From JANPJV01 sp031425695 (lineage in GTDB: Bacteria; Pseudomonadota; Gammaproteobacteria; Xanthomonadales; SZUA-5): 64,000 nucleotides of DNA. The stretch is from assembly GCA_031425695.1 (NCBI GenBank), contig JANPJV010000278.1:1-64000 (forward strand), in the 5' to 3' direction. Position numbers and translations under genes: made by a program. Numbering within the stretch: the stretch's first letter is position 1; each line of letters begins with the position of its first letter. The notes below the pieces were generated by a model. The model was not told the DNA's origin. It ran no database searches and was given only the letters and a program-made list of their open reading frames with translations. This document shows positions 27,200 through 35,140 of this stretch, piece by piece.

Positions 27200-27243
27200 G
27201 AAAGCGTCAAGTAGCCCGCGTGCGCGGGCAACATGACCTACGG
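27200..27243. repeat. Partial copy of the CGTCAAGTAG ... CAACATGACCTACG element
   Basis: AGCGTCAAGTAG is followed by a small CCCGCGTGCGCGGG hairpin and then CAACATGACCTACG, matching the right end of the element at 7047-7211 except for a compensated hairpin. The left end is absent. Confidence 0.8.
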
Positions 27244-27410
27244 AAGCTATGACCGCTTCTTGAGGCGCACTTTCCTCCATCTCCCGACGAACGGTCTTTT
27301 CAGTCTCAGGATATGAGACTGGCGAATCCCAGTATCACTTCCGTGCCGGCAGTCGGCACTTCGGGGCGGCAAGGGCCGGTCCGGAATCCTTGGGAAAGAG
27401 AGAGAAAACT

Positions 27411-27884
27411 ATGAAACAGAATCTTGCTACGTTGAACCTCACTGTTGCTCAGATCACCGCGGTGGATGCGGCTCTGTCGACGTTGGAAACCGAACTCTCC
27501 GGCCTGGTGGCGCTTGCGCCGGGTATGAAGCGGCGGTCGATGCAGTTGGGTGACAAGTCTGAGTCGTTCTGCCGTCAGGCTTTGCGGGTGCTGGGTGAGA
27601 ACCCGCAGGTGGTTCCGCCGAATATCGATGTCGCGGAGGCGGTGCGTGATCTCGAGGCTCGCGATCAGTTGAAGCCTCGTTTGATCCGGTTGTCGCGTCT
27701 GGTGTCGAAGATGGAAGACACGGAATTCGCGCTTGGCAGTGATGCCATGACGGTTGCGAGCCAGGGTTATGCCTTGCTCAAGGTGGTGGGTCGTTCGGAA
27801 GGTCTGGATGGCCTCCGCAAGGATCTTGGGAGTCGGTTCACGAAGCCCCGCCGAGTGGCGGCTGAGGAGAAAGCCGCCGCATAG
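27411..27884 (+). CDS. Conserved uncharacterised helical protein (MGDKS-type family)
   Basis: 157 residues, predicted mostly alpha-helical. The sequence pattern (MQLGDKSESFCRQAL, PPNIDVAEAVRDLEARDQL and the alternating leucine helices) resembles a family of small hypothetical proteins that I recall from many bacteria without a known function. The ATG at 27411 has GGAAAGAGAGAG upstream. A strong hairpin with a T-run follows the stop codon, so the gene is probably its own transcription unit. Confidence 0.75.
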   Translation: MKQNLATLNLTVAQITAVDAALSTLETELSGLVALAPGMKRRSMQLGDKSESFCRQALRVLGENPQVVPPNIDVAEAVRDLEARDQLKPRLIRLSRLVSKMEDTEFALGSDAMTVASQGYALLKVVGRSEGLDGLRKDLGSRFTKPRRVAAEEKAAA

Positions 27885-27905
27885 CCGGCTGTTCCTTGAT
27901 GTAGA

Positions 27906-27934
27906 GAAAAGGCCGCCTGGGGGCGGCTTTTTCA
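27906..27934 (+). terminator. Rho-independent terminator
   Basis: AAAGGCCGCC and GGGGCGGCTTTTT form a GC-rich stem with a short loop and a T-run, 22 bp after the stop codon of the upstream gene. Confidence 0.85.
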
Positions 27935-27973
27935 TTTGTGGGGTGCGTCTCGGGGCGAGGCTGCCTTACGCTG

Positions 27974-28444
27974 TCAATCGCGATCGTCGTAATCGTCGTC
28001 GGCGCCATAGATTTGATCGTTGTAATCGCCGTCGCGCTCGGCATCGCGCCAATCTGCACGTCGAACGTAGTCGCGTTCACGCTCGTTCTCGCGGAGCGCT
28101 TGATCGCGCCAGCGTTCCTCGTCGGATCTTGCGAGTTCTTCCCGCGCTTTCCGCTCTTCCTTGGCGCGTTCGCGCTCGCGCTTGGCTTGCTCACGCCGGA
28201 ATTCCTCGTCGGCTTTCGCCAGTTCATGGTGGGCCTTTTGCTGCTCTTTGAGGCGCTCATGCTCGCGTTTGTCGCGTTCCTTTCGCTCCTCGTCGGCGTG
28301 CTTCCTGGCTTCCTTGCGATCCTTGTCGTGCTCCTTCTGGGCTTCACGACGATCCTTCTCCCGGTCCTTCCAATCGTCGCGCTTGTCGGCGGCGGCGCTT
28401 GAAGAAAACGAGAGGATCAAGATCAAAGCGCAGAGACGTTTCAT
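27974..28444 (-). CDS. Exported charged coiled-coil protein
   Basis: 156 residues. A clear signal peptide (MKRLCALILILSFSSSAAA) is followed by about 110 residues made almost entirely of Lys, Arg, Glu, Asp and Ala, expected to form a long single alpha helix, and an acidic tail ending in DDDYDDRD. The function is not recognised; similar short periplasmic proteins exist, but sequence bias makes family assignment unsafe. Confidence 0.7.
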   Translation of the reverse strand: MKRLCALILILSFSSSAAADKRDDWKDREKDRREAQKEHDKDRKEARKHADEERKERDKREHERLKEQQKAHHELAKADEEFRREQAKRERERAKEERKAREELARSDEERWRDQALRENERERDYVRRADWRDAERDGDYNDQIYGADDDYDDRD

Positions 28445-28602
28445 GGCGGCCTTTCCTCGGATTCATTGGGCGATGGTGCGTGACGCACGCTGAACCTAAA
28501 GGTCGTCGCTGGGGGCGAAAGACGACGTGAGGACGCGAAGTGCGTGCGCTCGCGAATGCGGCCGCCGGCTTCCGGGGGCCCGTGCTCCTTGCACCATCGG
28601 GC

Positions 28603-28837
28603 ATGAAACCAAACTCCAAACTCAGCAAGTTTCTCAGCCTCATCCTTCGTCATCAGCCCGAAGTCGTGGGCGTGGACCTGGATGCGCAAGGGTGGGTTGC
28701 AATCGACGATCTGATCGACAAATGCCGCCAAGCTGGGACCCATTCACGCGCGAGGAATTGCTGCACGTCGTCGAGTCGAATGACAAGAAGCGCTTTACCG
28801 TGTCGGACGATGGCTTGCGCATCCGCGCTGCTCAGGC
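28603..28837 (+). pseudogene. kptA: Frameshifted and truncated RNA 2'-phosphotransferase (kptA/tpt1 family)
   Basis: The ATG at 28603 opens KLSKFLSLILRHQPEVVGV and QGWVAIDDLIDKCRQAG, the unmistakable N-terminus of KptA. The frame then breaks at about 28739-28741; one added C in the CCC run restores FTREELLHVVESNDKKRF and SDDGLRIRAAQ in the next frame. After about 28835 the similarity stops inside a GTAGCCCGGGTAAGC-type repeat, losing the catalytic C-terminal half (GHS motif onwards). KptA removes a 2'-phosphate from ligated tRNA or damaged RNA. It was possibly once part of the RNA-repair gene set of this region. Confidence 0.85.
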
Positions 28838-29145
28838 CGGCGCTGATCGCTTTGTAGCCCGGGTAAGCCGAAGGCGCACCCGGGGACCCGTTCGCGGGCC
28901 ACCCCTGGGTGCGCTGCGCTTACCTGGGCTACGAAGCGGTTCGACACACGGCGGACTCTTGCTACGTTGCGAGACGCGGCGCTGGCGCGATCGATGGGGG
29001 CGAAACCGGGGACATCGGGCGCGCTCAGTGCCACGCTACTTCGGGCGGGCGCTGAGCGCTTTGTAGCCCGGGTAAGTCAAAGGCGCACCCGGGGAACAGT
29101 TCGCGAGCCACCGCGGGTGCGCTGCGCTACGCGGGTTTCAAAATC
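28838..29145. repeat. Two GTAGCCCGGGTAAG-type palindromic repeats flanking a second dispersed repeat
   Basis: Copies at about 28840-28940 and 29050-29140 both start GCTGATCGC or GCTGAGCGC, then TTTGTAGCCCGGGTAAG, and both contain GCGCACCCGGGG and GGGTGCGCTGCGC. The first ends in the inverse arm TTACCTGGGCTACG. Between them, 28972-29040 is the partner of the 26468-26540 repeat. No gene is seen in this stretch. Confidence 0.85.
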
Positions 29146-29149
29146 ACGC

Positions 29150-30271
29150 TCAACAGTCCTTCGGAATCGGCACCCCGTGTTCCGGTCGGATCTTGACGCG
29201 CTCCGTGCGGTTGGCGAGCTCGCGGACGTAGGCGTCGGTGAAGACGAGCGCGCAGGCGCGGGAGAGGTGGGATTCCTCGGGGACTTTGAGGCCCTGCATG
29301 GTGGCGAAGTCTTCGTAGTGGATGCCTTCCACTTTCGCGGCGGCGAGCAACGGATCCCAGAAGCGCGTCCGCGCGAAGCCTATGCGTTCGCCCTCGCGCA
29401 GGGCGCCGTCGGAGGGCGGGCGCAGGAAGATGACGTCACCGCCACGGGCACGGATTTTTTCGACGGCGATACGCGTGGTTTCCTGGGTCATCTGGATGAT
29501 CGCGTCGGGCACCGGCGGGCCCTTGTGGCTAAGCCAGACAGCAATGGCGTGCTGGCGCAGGCGCTCATCAGTTTCGATGCGCGGCCACATCCAGGTCTGG
29601 CGCTCGGGCCCGACGGATTGGATCTTCCAGACGTCGAGATACGGGCCGCGCGGTCCGGTTCGCCAACCAGTGTCGAGGCGGTGGATCAGGTTGCTTAGGC
29701 GGTAGCTGTCGTCGAGGAAGGCAACCCATTTTTCGAGCTGCGACTGGATCAGCCACGAACTGCGCTGCGACGGTGCCTCGAACTTGTGGCGATCGAGTGC
29801 CCCGGCCATGAGGCCAATCCGTTCGCGGAAATAAAGCGGCTCGGCCATGCCGACGATGACGAGGCCCTTGAAGTCCTCATCGTCTGCAAGATCCTGCAGG
29901 AACGGACGGCCGTTGGTGCCGGGCAGGGCAAGCTGAATCGGGCGTACGCCGGTGAGCTTCTCGAAGTGATCAAGGTTCGTATCGAACAGGATGCGCGAGT
30001 CGCCGACCAACACGACTTCACCTTCGCCGGCATCAACGCGTCGACGTTGCTCCACCCAGTCGCCAGTCCCGTCAGCGAGATCTCCGGGCACGAGCTGCAA
30101 GCGGCGCGCATTCCATTCCCAGGCAGCGATGAGGATCAGCATCAGGACCAATGCGATCGCCCCGATCGGGCCCCACGGACGCGACGGGATCGGGCGCTCG
30201 GGAACCGGCTGCGCGACGCCGGGGCGATCCGACGCGGTCAGTCGCTCAAAACTGGAAGTAGATGAATGCAT
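29150..30271 (-). CDS. SGNH-hydrolase-like membrane protein paired with MBOAT acyltransferase
   Basis: About 373 residues. A single transmembrane helix (about 35-55) is followed by an exported domain with LVGDSRILFD, a GDS-type SGNH block I, and a late PEESHLS block with the expected catalytic His. This resembles the AlgJ/AlgX- or PatB-type partner that places acetyl groups delivered by an MBOAT protein. The ATG at 30271 (AAGGAA nine bases upstream) is preferred over the TTG at 30301. It starts inside the end of the MBOAT gene, so the two are translationally coupled. The polysaccharide that is modified is unknown because no synthesis genes are nearby. Confidence 0.78.
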   Translation of the reverse strand: MHSSTSSFERLTASDRPGVAQPVPERPIPSRPWGPIGAIALVLMLILIAAWEWNARRLQLVPGDLADGTGDWVEQRRRVDAGEGEVVLVGDSRILFDTNLDHFEKLTGVRPIQLALPGTNGRPFLQDLADDEDFKGLVIVGMAEPLYFRERIGLMAGALDRHKFEAPSQRSSWLIQSQLEKWVAFLDDSYRLSNLIHRLDTGWRTGPRGPYLDVWKIQSVGPERQTWMWPRIETDERLRQHAIAVWLSHKGPPVPDAIIQMTQETTRIAVEKIRARGGDVIFLRPPSDGALREGERIGFARTRFWDPLLAAAKVEGIHYEDFATMQGLKVPEESHLSRACALVFTDAYVRELANRTERVKIRPEHGVPIPKDC

Positions 30272-31661
30272 TTCCGGTTCCTTGCTCGATGAGGACGGCA
30301 AAGGCCATCAGGCCCCAGGCGACGGCAATCAGCCCAGGATGGATGCGCGAAAGCGTGGATTCGAGAGTGCGCACGCGCATCAGCCAGTGACTGAGCACGA
30401 TGCCGCCAACGATCACCGCGACGGTGAGCAGATGGATTCCGGCGAGCTGCGGGGCGGCATCGACCGACATGCCGAACATGCCGCGCAACATCGTCCACGC
30501 GCGCTCGAATGACGGGGCGCGGAAGAACACCCAGGTCAAATTGACCAGCATCCAGGTTATGAGCGCAATGCCGATCAGCGCTGCGCCCCCGGGCACGTAA
30601 CCGGCAAAACGCCGCCGCAGGACGCGCTCCACGCACAGGTACAGGCCGTGCAATCCGCCCCAGACCACGAACGTCCAATTCGCACCGTGCCAGAGCCCGC
30701 CGAGCAACATCGTCAGCATCAGCGCGAGATACGCACGCGCCTCGCCATGGCGATTGCCGCCCAGCGGGATGTACAGGTAATCGCGCAGCCAGGACGAGAG
30801 GGTGATGTGCCAGCGCCGCCAGAAATCGGAAAAACCGATCGCCGCGTACGGGAAGCGGAAGTTGTCCGGCATCGCAAAACCCAGGCACAGCGCGACGCCG
30901 ATCGCGGTCGTCGAATAACCGGCGAAATCGCAGAAGATCTGGCCGCTGAAAGCGAACGTGGCCATCCACGCATCGGTCGCGCCGACCGGTCCATTCGCGT
31001 CGAAGATCGACTCGGCAGGTCCGGCGAGAAAGCCGTCAGCCAGGACCACTTTCTGGAACAGACCGAGCGTGATCAGGAACAGGCCGAAGCGCAGTTGGTC
31101 TGCATTCGCACGGCGTGGAATTTCGAACTGCGGGATGAGCTCGGTCGGCCGCATGATCGGGCCGGCCACGAGATGCGGAAAGAAGCCCACGAACAGCGAG
31201 AAATCCAGCAGCGAAGCCGTCGGCTGCGCGCGCTTTAGATAAACGTCCAGCGTGTAGGACATCGTCGCGAAGGTATAGAACGAGATGCCGACCGGCAGCA
31301 CGATGTCGTAGGTCGGCGGCTGGTAATCGATGCCCATACCCGCCAGCAACAGCTGGGTGTTATGCAGGAAGAACTCGCCGTACTTGAACCAGCCCAGCAT
31401 GCCGAGATTGGCCGATACCGAGACCAGCATCCAGCTGCGCCGCGACCAGGGGGTCGCCGCAGTGGCGATGCGATTCGCCGCCCACCAGTCCACCACTGTC
31501 GAGATCCACAACAGGATGATGAAGGGCGGATTCCACGCCGCATAGAAGATATAGCTCGCAATGAGCAACTGGATTTTGCGCGCGCGCCAACTGAGTGGCA
31601 GCGAATGCAGCGCCAGCACGATGGCGAAGAACAACGCAAAGGTCAGCGAGTTGAAAACCAT
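30246..31661 (-). CDS. MBOAT family O-acyltransferase (AlgI-like)
   Basis: 471 residues with about ten to twelve hydrophobic segments. The N-terminus (MVFNSLTFALFF), the FYAAW block, the IALGLFQKVVLAD-like segment and the LLGGLWHGANWTFVVWGG block with the conserved catalytic His match AlgI/PatA proteins, which transfer acetyl groups across the inner membrane for O-acetylation of exopolysaccharide or peptidoglycan. The ATG start fits the family. The SGNH-like gene overlaps its 3' end by about 26 bp. A repeat-rich gap lies upstream. Confidence 0.9.
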   Translation of the reverse strand: MVFNSLTFALFFAIVLALHSLPLSWRARKIQLLIASYIFYAAWNPPFIILLWISTVVDWWAANRIATAATPWSRRSWMLVSVSANLGMLGWFKYGEFFLHNTQLLLAGMGIDYQPPTYDIVLPVGISFYTFATMSYTLDVYLKRAQPTASLLDFSLFVGFFPHLVAGPIMRPTELIPQFEIPRRANADQLRFGLFLITLGLFQKVVLADGFLAGPAESIFDANGPVGATDAWMATFAFSGQIFCDFAGYSTTAIGVALCLGFAMPDNFRFPYAAIGFSDFWRRWHITLSSWLRDYLYIPLGGNRHGEARAYLALMLTMLLGGLWHGANWTFVVWGGLHGLYLCVERVLRRRFAGYVPGGAALIGIALITWMLVNLTWVFFRAPSFERAWTMLRGMFGMSVDAAPQLAGIHLLTVAVIVGGIVLSHWLMRVRTLESTLSRIHPGLIAVAWGLMAFAVLIEQGTGNAFIYFQF

Positions 31662-31689
31662 GCGCGCGCCCAGGGTGAGGGGAGGGGTG

Positions 31690-31845
31690 AGTGGAAGAGC
31701 GTTACTGACTTACCGGGAGTAGCTCCCCTCTCCCATGTCTTTGGGGAGAGGCGTCGGGGGCGAGGGCGCTTTTAGATCTCGGCCAAAAAGCTTTCCCACT
31801 CCCCCGGCCCCTCACCCCCCAAGCAAGGGAGAGGGGAGCGATCCC
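31690..31845. repeat. Inverted CCCCTCTCCC / GGGAGAGGGG palindromic elements
   Basis: CCCCTCTCCCATG (about 31727) with GGGGAGAGGCGTCGGGGGCGAGGGCG, and the complementary CCCGGCCCCTCACCCCCCAAGCAAGGGAGAGGGGAGC (in part; about 31803-31838), form inverted copies of a repeat also present near 8268-8310. The arrangement resembles a dispersed palindromic element. Confidence 0.7.
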
Positions 31846-32018
31846 CTTCGGCCATAACCACTGAAACGTCAACGCCGCCACCGTCGCGTCGATGGCCCCG
31901 ACAAACTTGCTGTAGTCCGCGTTGTGCCACTTGATCACCATGTGGCCAGACTGCTGGCCACAAAGATCAGCACCGCGGAAACGAGGATCGGCAACCAGAG
32001 TTGGGGAAGAGCGCTCAT
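31840..32018 (-). pseudogene. Broken small membrane-protein gene
   Basis: On the minus strand, GGAGG precedes an ATG at 32018 that opens MSALPQLWLPILVSAVLIF plus VASSL. The frame then breaks: the following bases read HMVIKWHNADYSK in another frame, and one added G in the GG of CTGGCC would join the two. Proteins with a single N-terminal helix followed by an SSLxHMVxKWHxxDY block are common small membrane proteins of unknown function in proteobacteria. Similarity ends at the CCCCTCTCCC-type repeat. I infer a decayed or mis-sequenced gene. Confidence 0.6.
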
Positions 32019-32399
32019 CGGAGGCCTCCCGGGGAATGGCTAGAAATCTAGCAGGATGTGAAGGAGCTTTCTTCACCTCAAAGATTCACGTCGAAGCCGG
32101 GATTCTCTGACTACCCGTGTGCAATCGCGAATAAACGGCGTAGCCGGATCGACTTTGCGGCTGCGTCTGAGCGGGTCACGAACGACCGGGCGTCGGGAAG
32201 TCTTCATGATTTATTGACACTTTCAAACCGGATCACGTAGAAGGTTTTCTCGTTGGGCCAGCACACTTCGCGGGGGCTAAGTGTGCGGAGATTCACAGAT
32301 CCGAGGTGCAGACCAAATTGCACCTTGGCTGCATGCGCGTTCTCCATCGGCGCCGGACAGTGGCGCCGCACCCCCGTTTGGATAGTGGCTTTGCGCGCA
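32019..32399. other. 381-bp upstream region of the 31-kb gene train
   Basis: No gene is seen. The sequence is less GC-rich than its surroundings around 32150-32240. It is the only sizeable gap before the coupled genes starting at 32400 and should contain their promoter; I could not identify a -35/-10 pair with confidence. Confidence 0.5.
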
Positions 32400-34754
32400 A
32401 TGAGATCCCACTCCTTCTCGCGGGCGCTTCGCCCGCATCTAACGCCCAATGGGCTATCCGCACGGATCCTGGTCCTTGCGGTCACGGCTGGCATCTCCAT
32501 GGGCACGGCCAGCGCGCGCGACTTGCAAAGCGCTGCCGACGTCGGGGGACAGCGCCCGGCGGCGCCTCTCGGGAATTCGATAGTGCTATTCGATCAGTTC
32601 GATGCACCGTCGGGGAATGGAACGCCTGACCAGGACTTTGAATCTTCGCTCGATGCGTTTGACGCGCAGGCCGCAGACGATTTCGTGGTGCCGGCGGATG
32701 CCGCCTGGTTCGTCCGGGAAGTTCGCACCGTCGGCAGCACCACGGTGGCTGGCGGCGCGACGATCTCGGTGGCGTTTCATCACAACGTGAGCGGTGGTGG
32801 CAACCCTGATCTGCCGGGATCCCCGGTTGTCGGATGCAGTCATTCGAACCTGATACCGACCACGGACACGGCCGGCTCTTTTGTAGTCCGCTTGCCTGAA
32901 GCCTGCCTGCTGACGGCCGGCATCTATTGGCTATTGCTGCAGACGCGTCAGGACGTGGGGACGCACGGTCAGCATTTCTGGTCCAATCGTGCCATTCGGT
33001 CCGGTTCCGGAGCGGTCTGGCGAAATCCGGGAAATGGCTTTGGCAGCGGCTGCACGGTGTTTCGCCCGCAAACCCAATGTGGTGTAGGCGGTGGAGCCAG
33101 CCCGGATCTTCTGTTCCAGGTCGTTGGAAATCCGGCAGGCGCAGATCTGGCAGTCGACATTGCCGATGTGGCAGATCCGGTGATCGCCGGGCAGCCGGTC
33201 CGGTATCAGATCGACGTGCGTAACTTAGGTCCGGCACCCGCTCGCGACGTCGAACTATTACTGGCACTGGCACCCGGCGTCTCGCCGCAGGGTTCCAGCG
33301 CCAGCCATGGTGGAACCTGTACACCGTCGGTCACCTCGGTGCGGTGCAGTTGGAGCGGGATGACCGCTGCGGGCGTTGCGCTTACGGCCACCGTCGGCGC
33401 GCAAATCCCCGCCGCAAGTACCCACGGATCCATCGTGCGCGCCGATGCCAGCGTTTCCACGGCAAGCAATGATCCCGAAGTCGGGAACAACGGCGCAGCA
33501 GCGCTGACCACCGTGACCACGGTTGCAGATCTGGAACTGACCCCGGCTTCCGCCTTGCCGCAGACGGTGGTAGCCGGCGCCAATCTGCAAGTGGCGGCGG
33601 CCATCAGCAACAATGGCCCGTCCGACGCTCGCGATGTGTCGCTGGCGATCACTCTGCCAGCGGACTTGCTGCTGCTGTCGATCCAGGCCAATGGCGCGCA
33701 ATGCACCACTGGCAGTGTGCTGACGTGCCAGTGGCCGGGCCCCACGCCATCAGGCGCGATCCGCGATGTGCAACTGGTGACTCGGGTGCGTCCGTCGGCA
33801 CCTGAGGGAATGCTCAGTGTGCCGATGCAGGTCCTTTCGGCAACAACGGATCCGGTGGCTGCTGGGAACAGTATGGTCGTATCTACTCAGGTCGTGTCCC
33901 GCGCCGATCTGTCGGTTGCGCTCGTCTCGCATCCTGATCCGGTACTCGCGGGTCAGGTCTGGACGATCGAAGCAGATATCGAGAACGTTGGACCGAGTGA
34001 TGCGCAGGATGTCCGCGTTTCGCTATCGCTCCCGCCAGGGATTTCCGCGGCTCATGCAAACCCAGGTCCGGGTGGGGCCTGCAGCGTGACCACGATGCTG
34101 GAATGCGTCTGGCTCGGGACCACGGCGGTCGCCAACGGTAGATTGCTCGTCGCTGAATTTCGCATTTCGGCAGCGGTCGCAGCCGGCACGCAACTGATCA
34201 GCCTGGGGACAGTCACTGCTCATACTGGCGACGATGCAACCAACAACAACTCGGCCGCGGCGCACAGCCTGGTTCAAACCTCAGCTGACCTGCGAATCAC
34301 GCTGCAGGCCAAGCCCCCGGTCCTCGCGGTCGGCGCCGTCGCGGAGTTGCACGCGCTGGCTCAGAACCTTGGACCGAGCGATGCGCAGGCCATGGAAGTT
34401 GAAATTGTTCTCGGTTCCGACCTGCGCTTCGCTGGCATCGAGAACAACGGCGGCGAATGCCAGCTTCCGCAATTCGGGCTAGGTGGCCCGGTTCGTTGTC
34501 GTTGGGTCGGAGGTACGGCGCCTCAGGCCAGTCGTGAGTTGCTTGTGCGCGCGTCTGGTGGCAGCAACGGCCAGGCCCAGGTGAGCGCTGCAACGACCTC
34601 GCCTACAGCGGACGCAGACAACACCAACAATCGGGAGACGATCGGCCTCACCGTCGGTGCCGCCTTCCGCGAAATTCCGACGTTTGGTGCCATCGGAATG
34701 ATGGTGCTGTGTGTATTGCTCGCTACGGCAGGAATTCGTCGGGAGCGAGTCTGA
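32400..34754 (+). CDS. DUF11 repeat surface protein with IPTL-CTERM-like sorting tail
   Basis: About 784 residues starting at the ATG at 32400, giving a long signal peptide (cleavage near ASARDLQS). An N-terminal domain of about 220 residues (with paired Cys) is followed by four DUF11-like repeats of about 110 residues, each containing a RNLGPAPARDV- or NNGPSDARDV-type strand. The C-terminus reads REIPTFGAIG, then a hydrophobic helix and IRRERV: the IPTL-CTERM pattern with Leu replaced by Phe, a proposed signal for export and cleavage by a rhombosortase-like enzyme. No such enzyme is in the window. Its stop TGA overlaps the next ATG (TGATGA), marking the first gene of the 31-kb train. Confidence 0.83.
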   Translation: MRSHSFSRALRPHLTPNGLSARILVLAVTAGISMGTASARDLQSAADVGGQRPAAPLGNSIVLFDQFDAPSGNGTPDQDFESSLDAFDAQAADDFVVPADAAWFVREVRTVGSTTVAGGATISVAFHHNVSGGGNPDLPGSPVVGCSHSNLIPTTDTAGSFVVRLPEACLLTAGIYWLLLQTRQDVGTHGQHFWSNRAIRSGSGAVWRNPGNGFGSGCTVFRPQTQCGVGGGASPDLLFQVVGNPAGADLAVDIADVADPVIAGQPVRYQIDVRNLGPAPARDVELLLALAPGVSPQGSSASHGGTCTPSVTSVRCSWSGMTAAGVALTATVGAQIPAASTHGSIVRADASVSTASNDPEVGNNGAAALTTVTTVADLELTPASALPQTVVAGANLQVAAAISNNGPSDARDVSLAITLPADLLLLSIQANGAQCTTGSVLTCQWPGPTPSGAIRDVQLVTRVRPSAPEGMLSVPMQVLSATTDPVAAGNSMVVSTQVVSRADLSVALVSHPDPVLAGQVWTIEADIENVGPSDAQDVRVSLSLPPGISAAHANPGPGGACSVTTMLECVWLGTTAVANGRLLVAEFRISAAVAAGTQLISLGTVTAHTGDDATNNNSAAAHSLVQTSADLRITLQAKPPVLAVGAVAELHALAQNLGPSDAQAMEVEIVLGSDLRFAGIENNGGECQLPQFGLGGPVRCRWVGGTAPQASRELLVRASGGSNGQAQVSAATTSPTADADNTNNRETIGLTVGAAFREIPTFGAIGMMVLCVLLATAGIRRERV

Positions 34755-35140
34755 TGATTCAACGGTGGTCATCGATCTCGCTGCTGCTGATGTTGTGCTG
34801 GAGCGGCAAGCTGCTCGCCGCGACAGCTGAGCCCGCATGGCCCCGGGTGCTGGCGTGTGACGCGGCCGAGGGTATCGCCGTGATCGAGTACCGCGGGCTC
34901 GAACAGGCGCTCGTGCGGGGCGACGCGGACCGGAGCGGCGAGTGGCGTCTTGCCCAGGTGACTGCAGATTCAGCCTTGCTGGAATCGACCGCTGGCAAGG
35001 GAATGCGCATACGCGCGTTTCTGGTGGGTTCTGGCCGTAAACCCGTCAAATTCGAGGAGCAAGCACCGCCAAGCCCCCCGGCCCGAGGTGTGGTGATCGT
35101 CCCGGCGCGCGCACAGACGACCAAAGCGGAGAAGCAATGA
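34754..35140 (+). CDS. Small secreted protein
   Basis: About 128 residues. The signal peptide (about 1-23, ending LLAATA) leads to a domain with VIEYRGLEQALVRGDADRSGEWRLAQ in two adjacent strands, faintly like the HR/PilP-type domain of GspC or PilP, and a proline-rich C-terminus. GGGAG lies upstream of the ATG, which overlaps the previous stop codon by one base; the following gene starts inside its end (ATGA). The function is unknown, but its place in the coupled train suggests a role in export or assembly of the large proteins. Confidence 0.75.
   Translation: MIQRWSSISLLLMLCWSGKLLAATAEPAWPRVLACDAAEGIAVIEYRGLEQALVRGDADRSGEWRLAQVTADSALLESTAGKGMRIRAFLVGSGRKPVKFEEQAPPSPPARGVVIVPARAQTTKAEKQ

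Noticed and set aside
31702..32076. 124-codon minus-strand gene
   Set aside because: The frame joins unrelated repeat sequence to one half of a frameshifted membrane-protein gene; annotated instead as a pseudogene with adjacent repeats.
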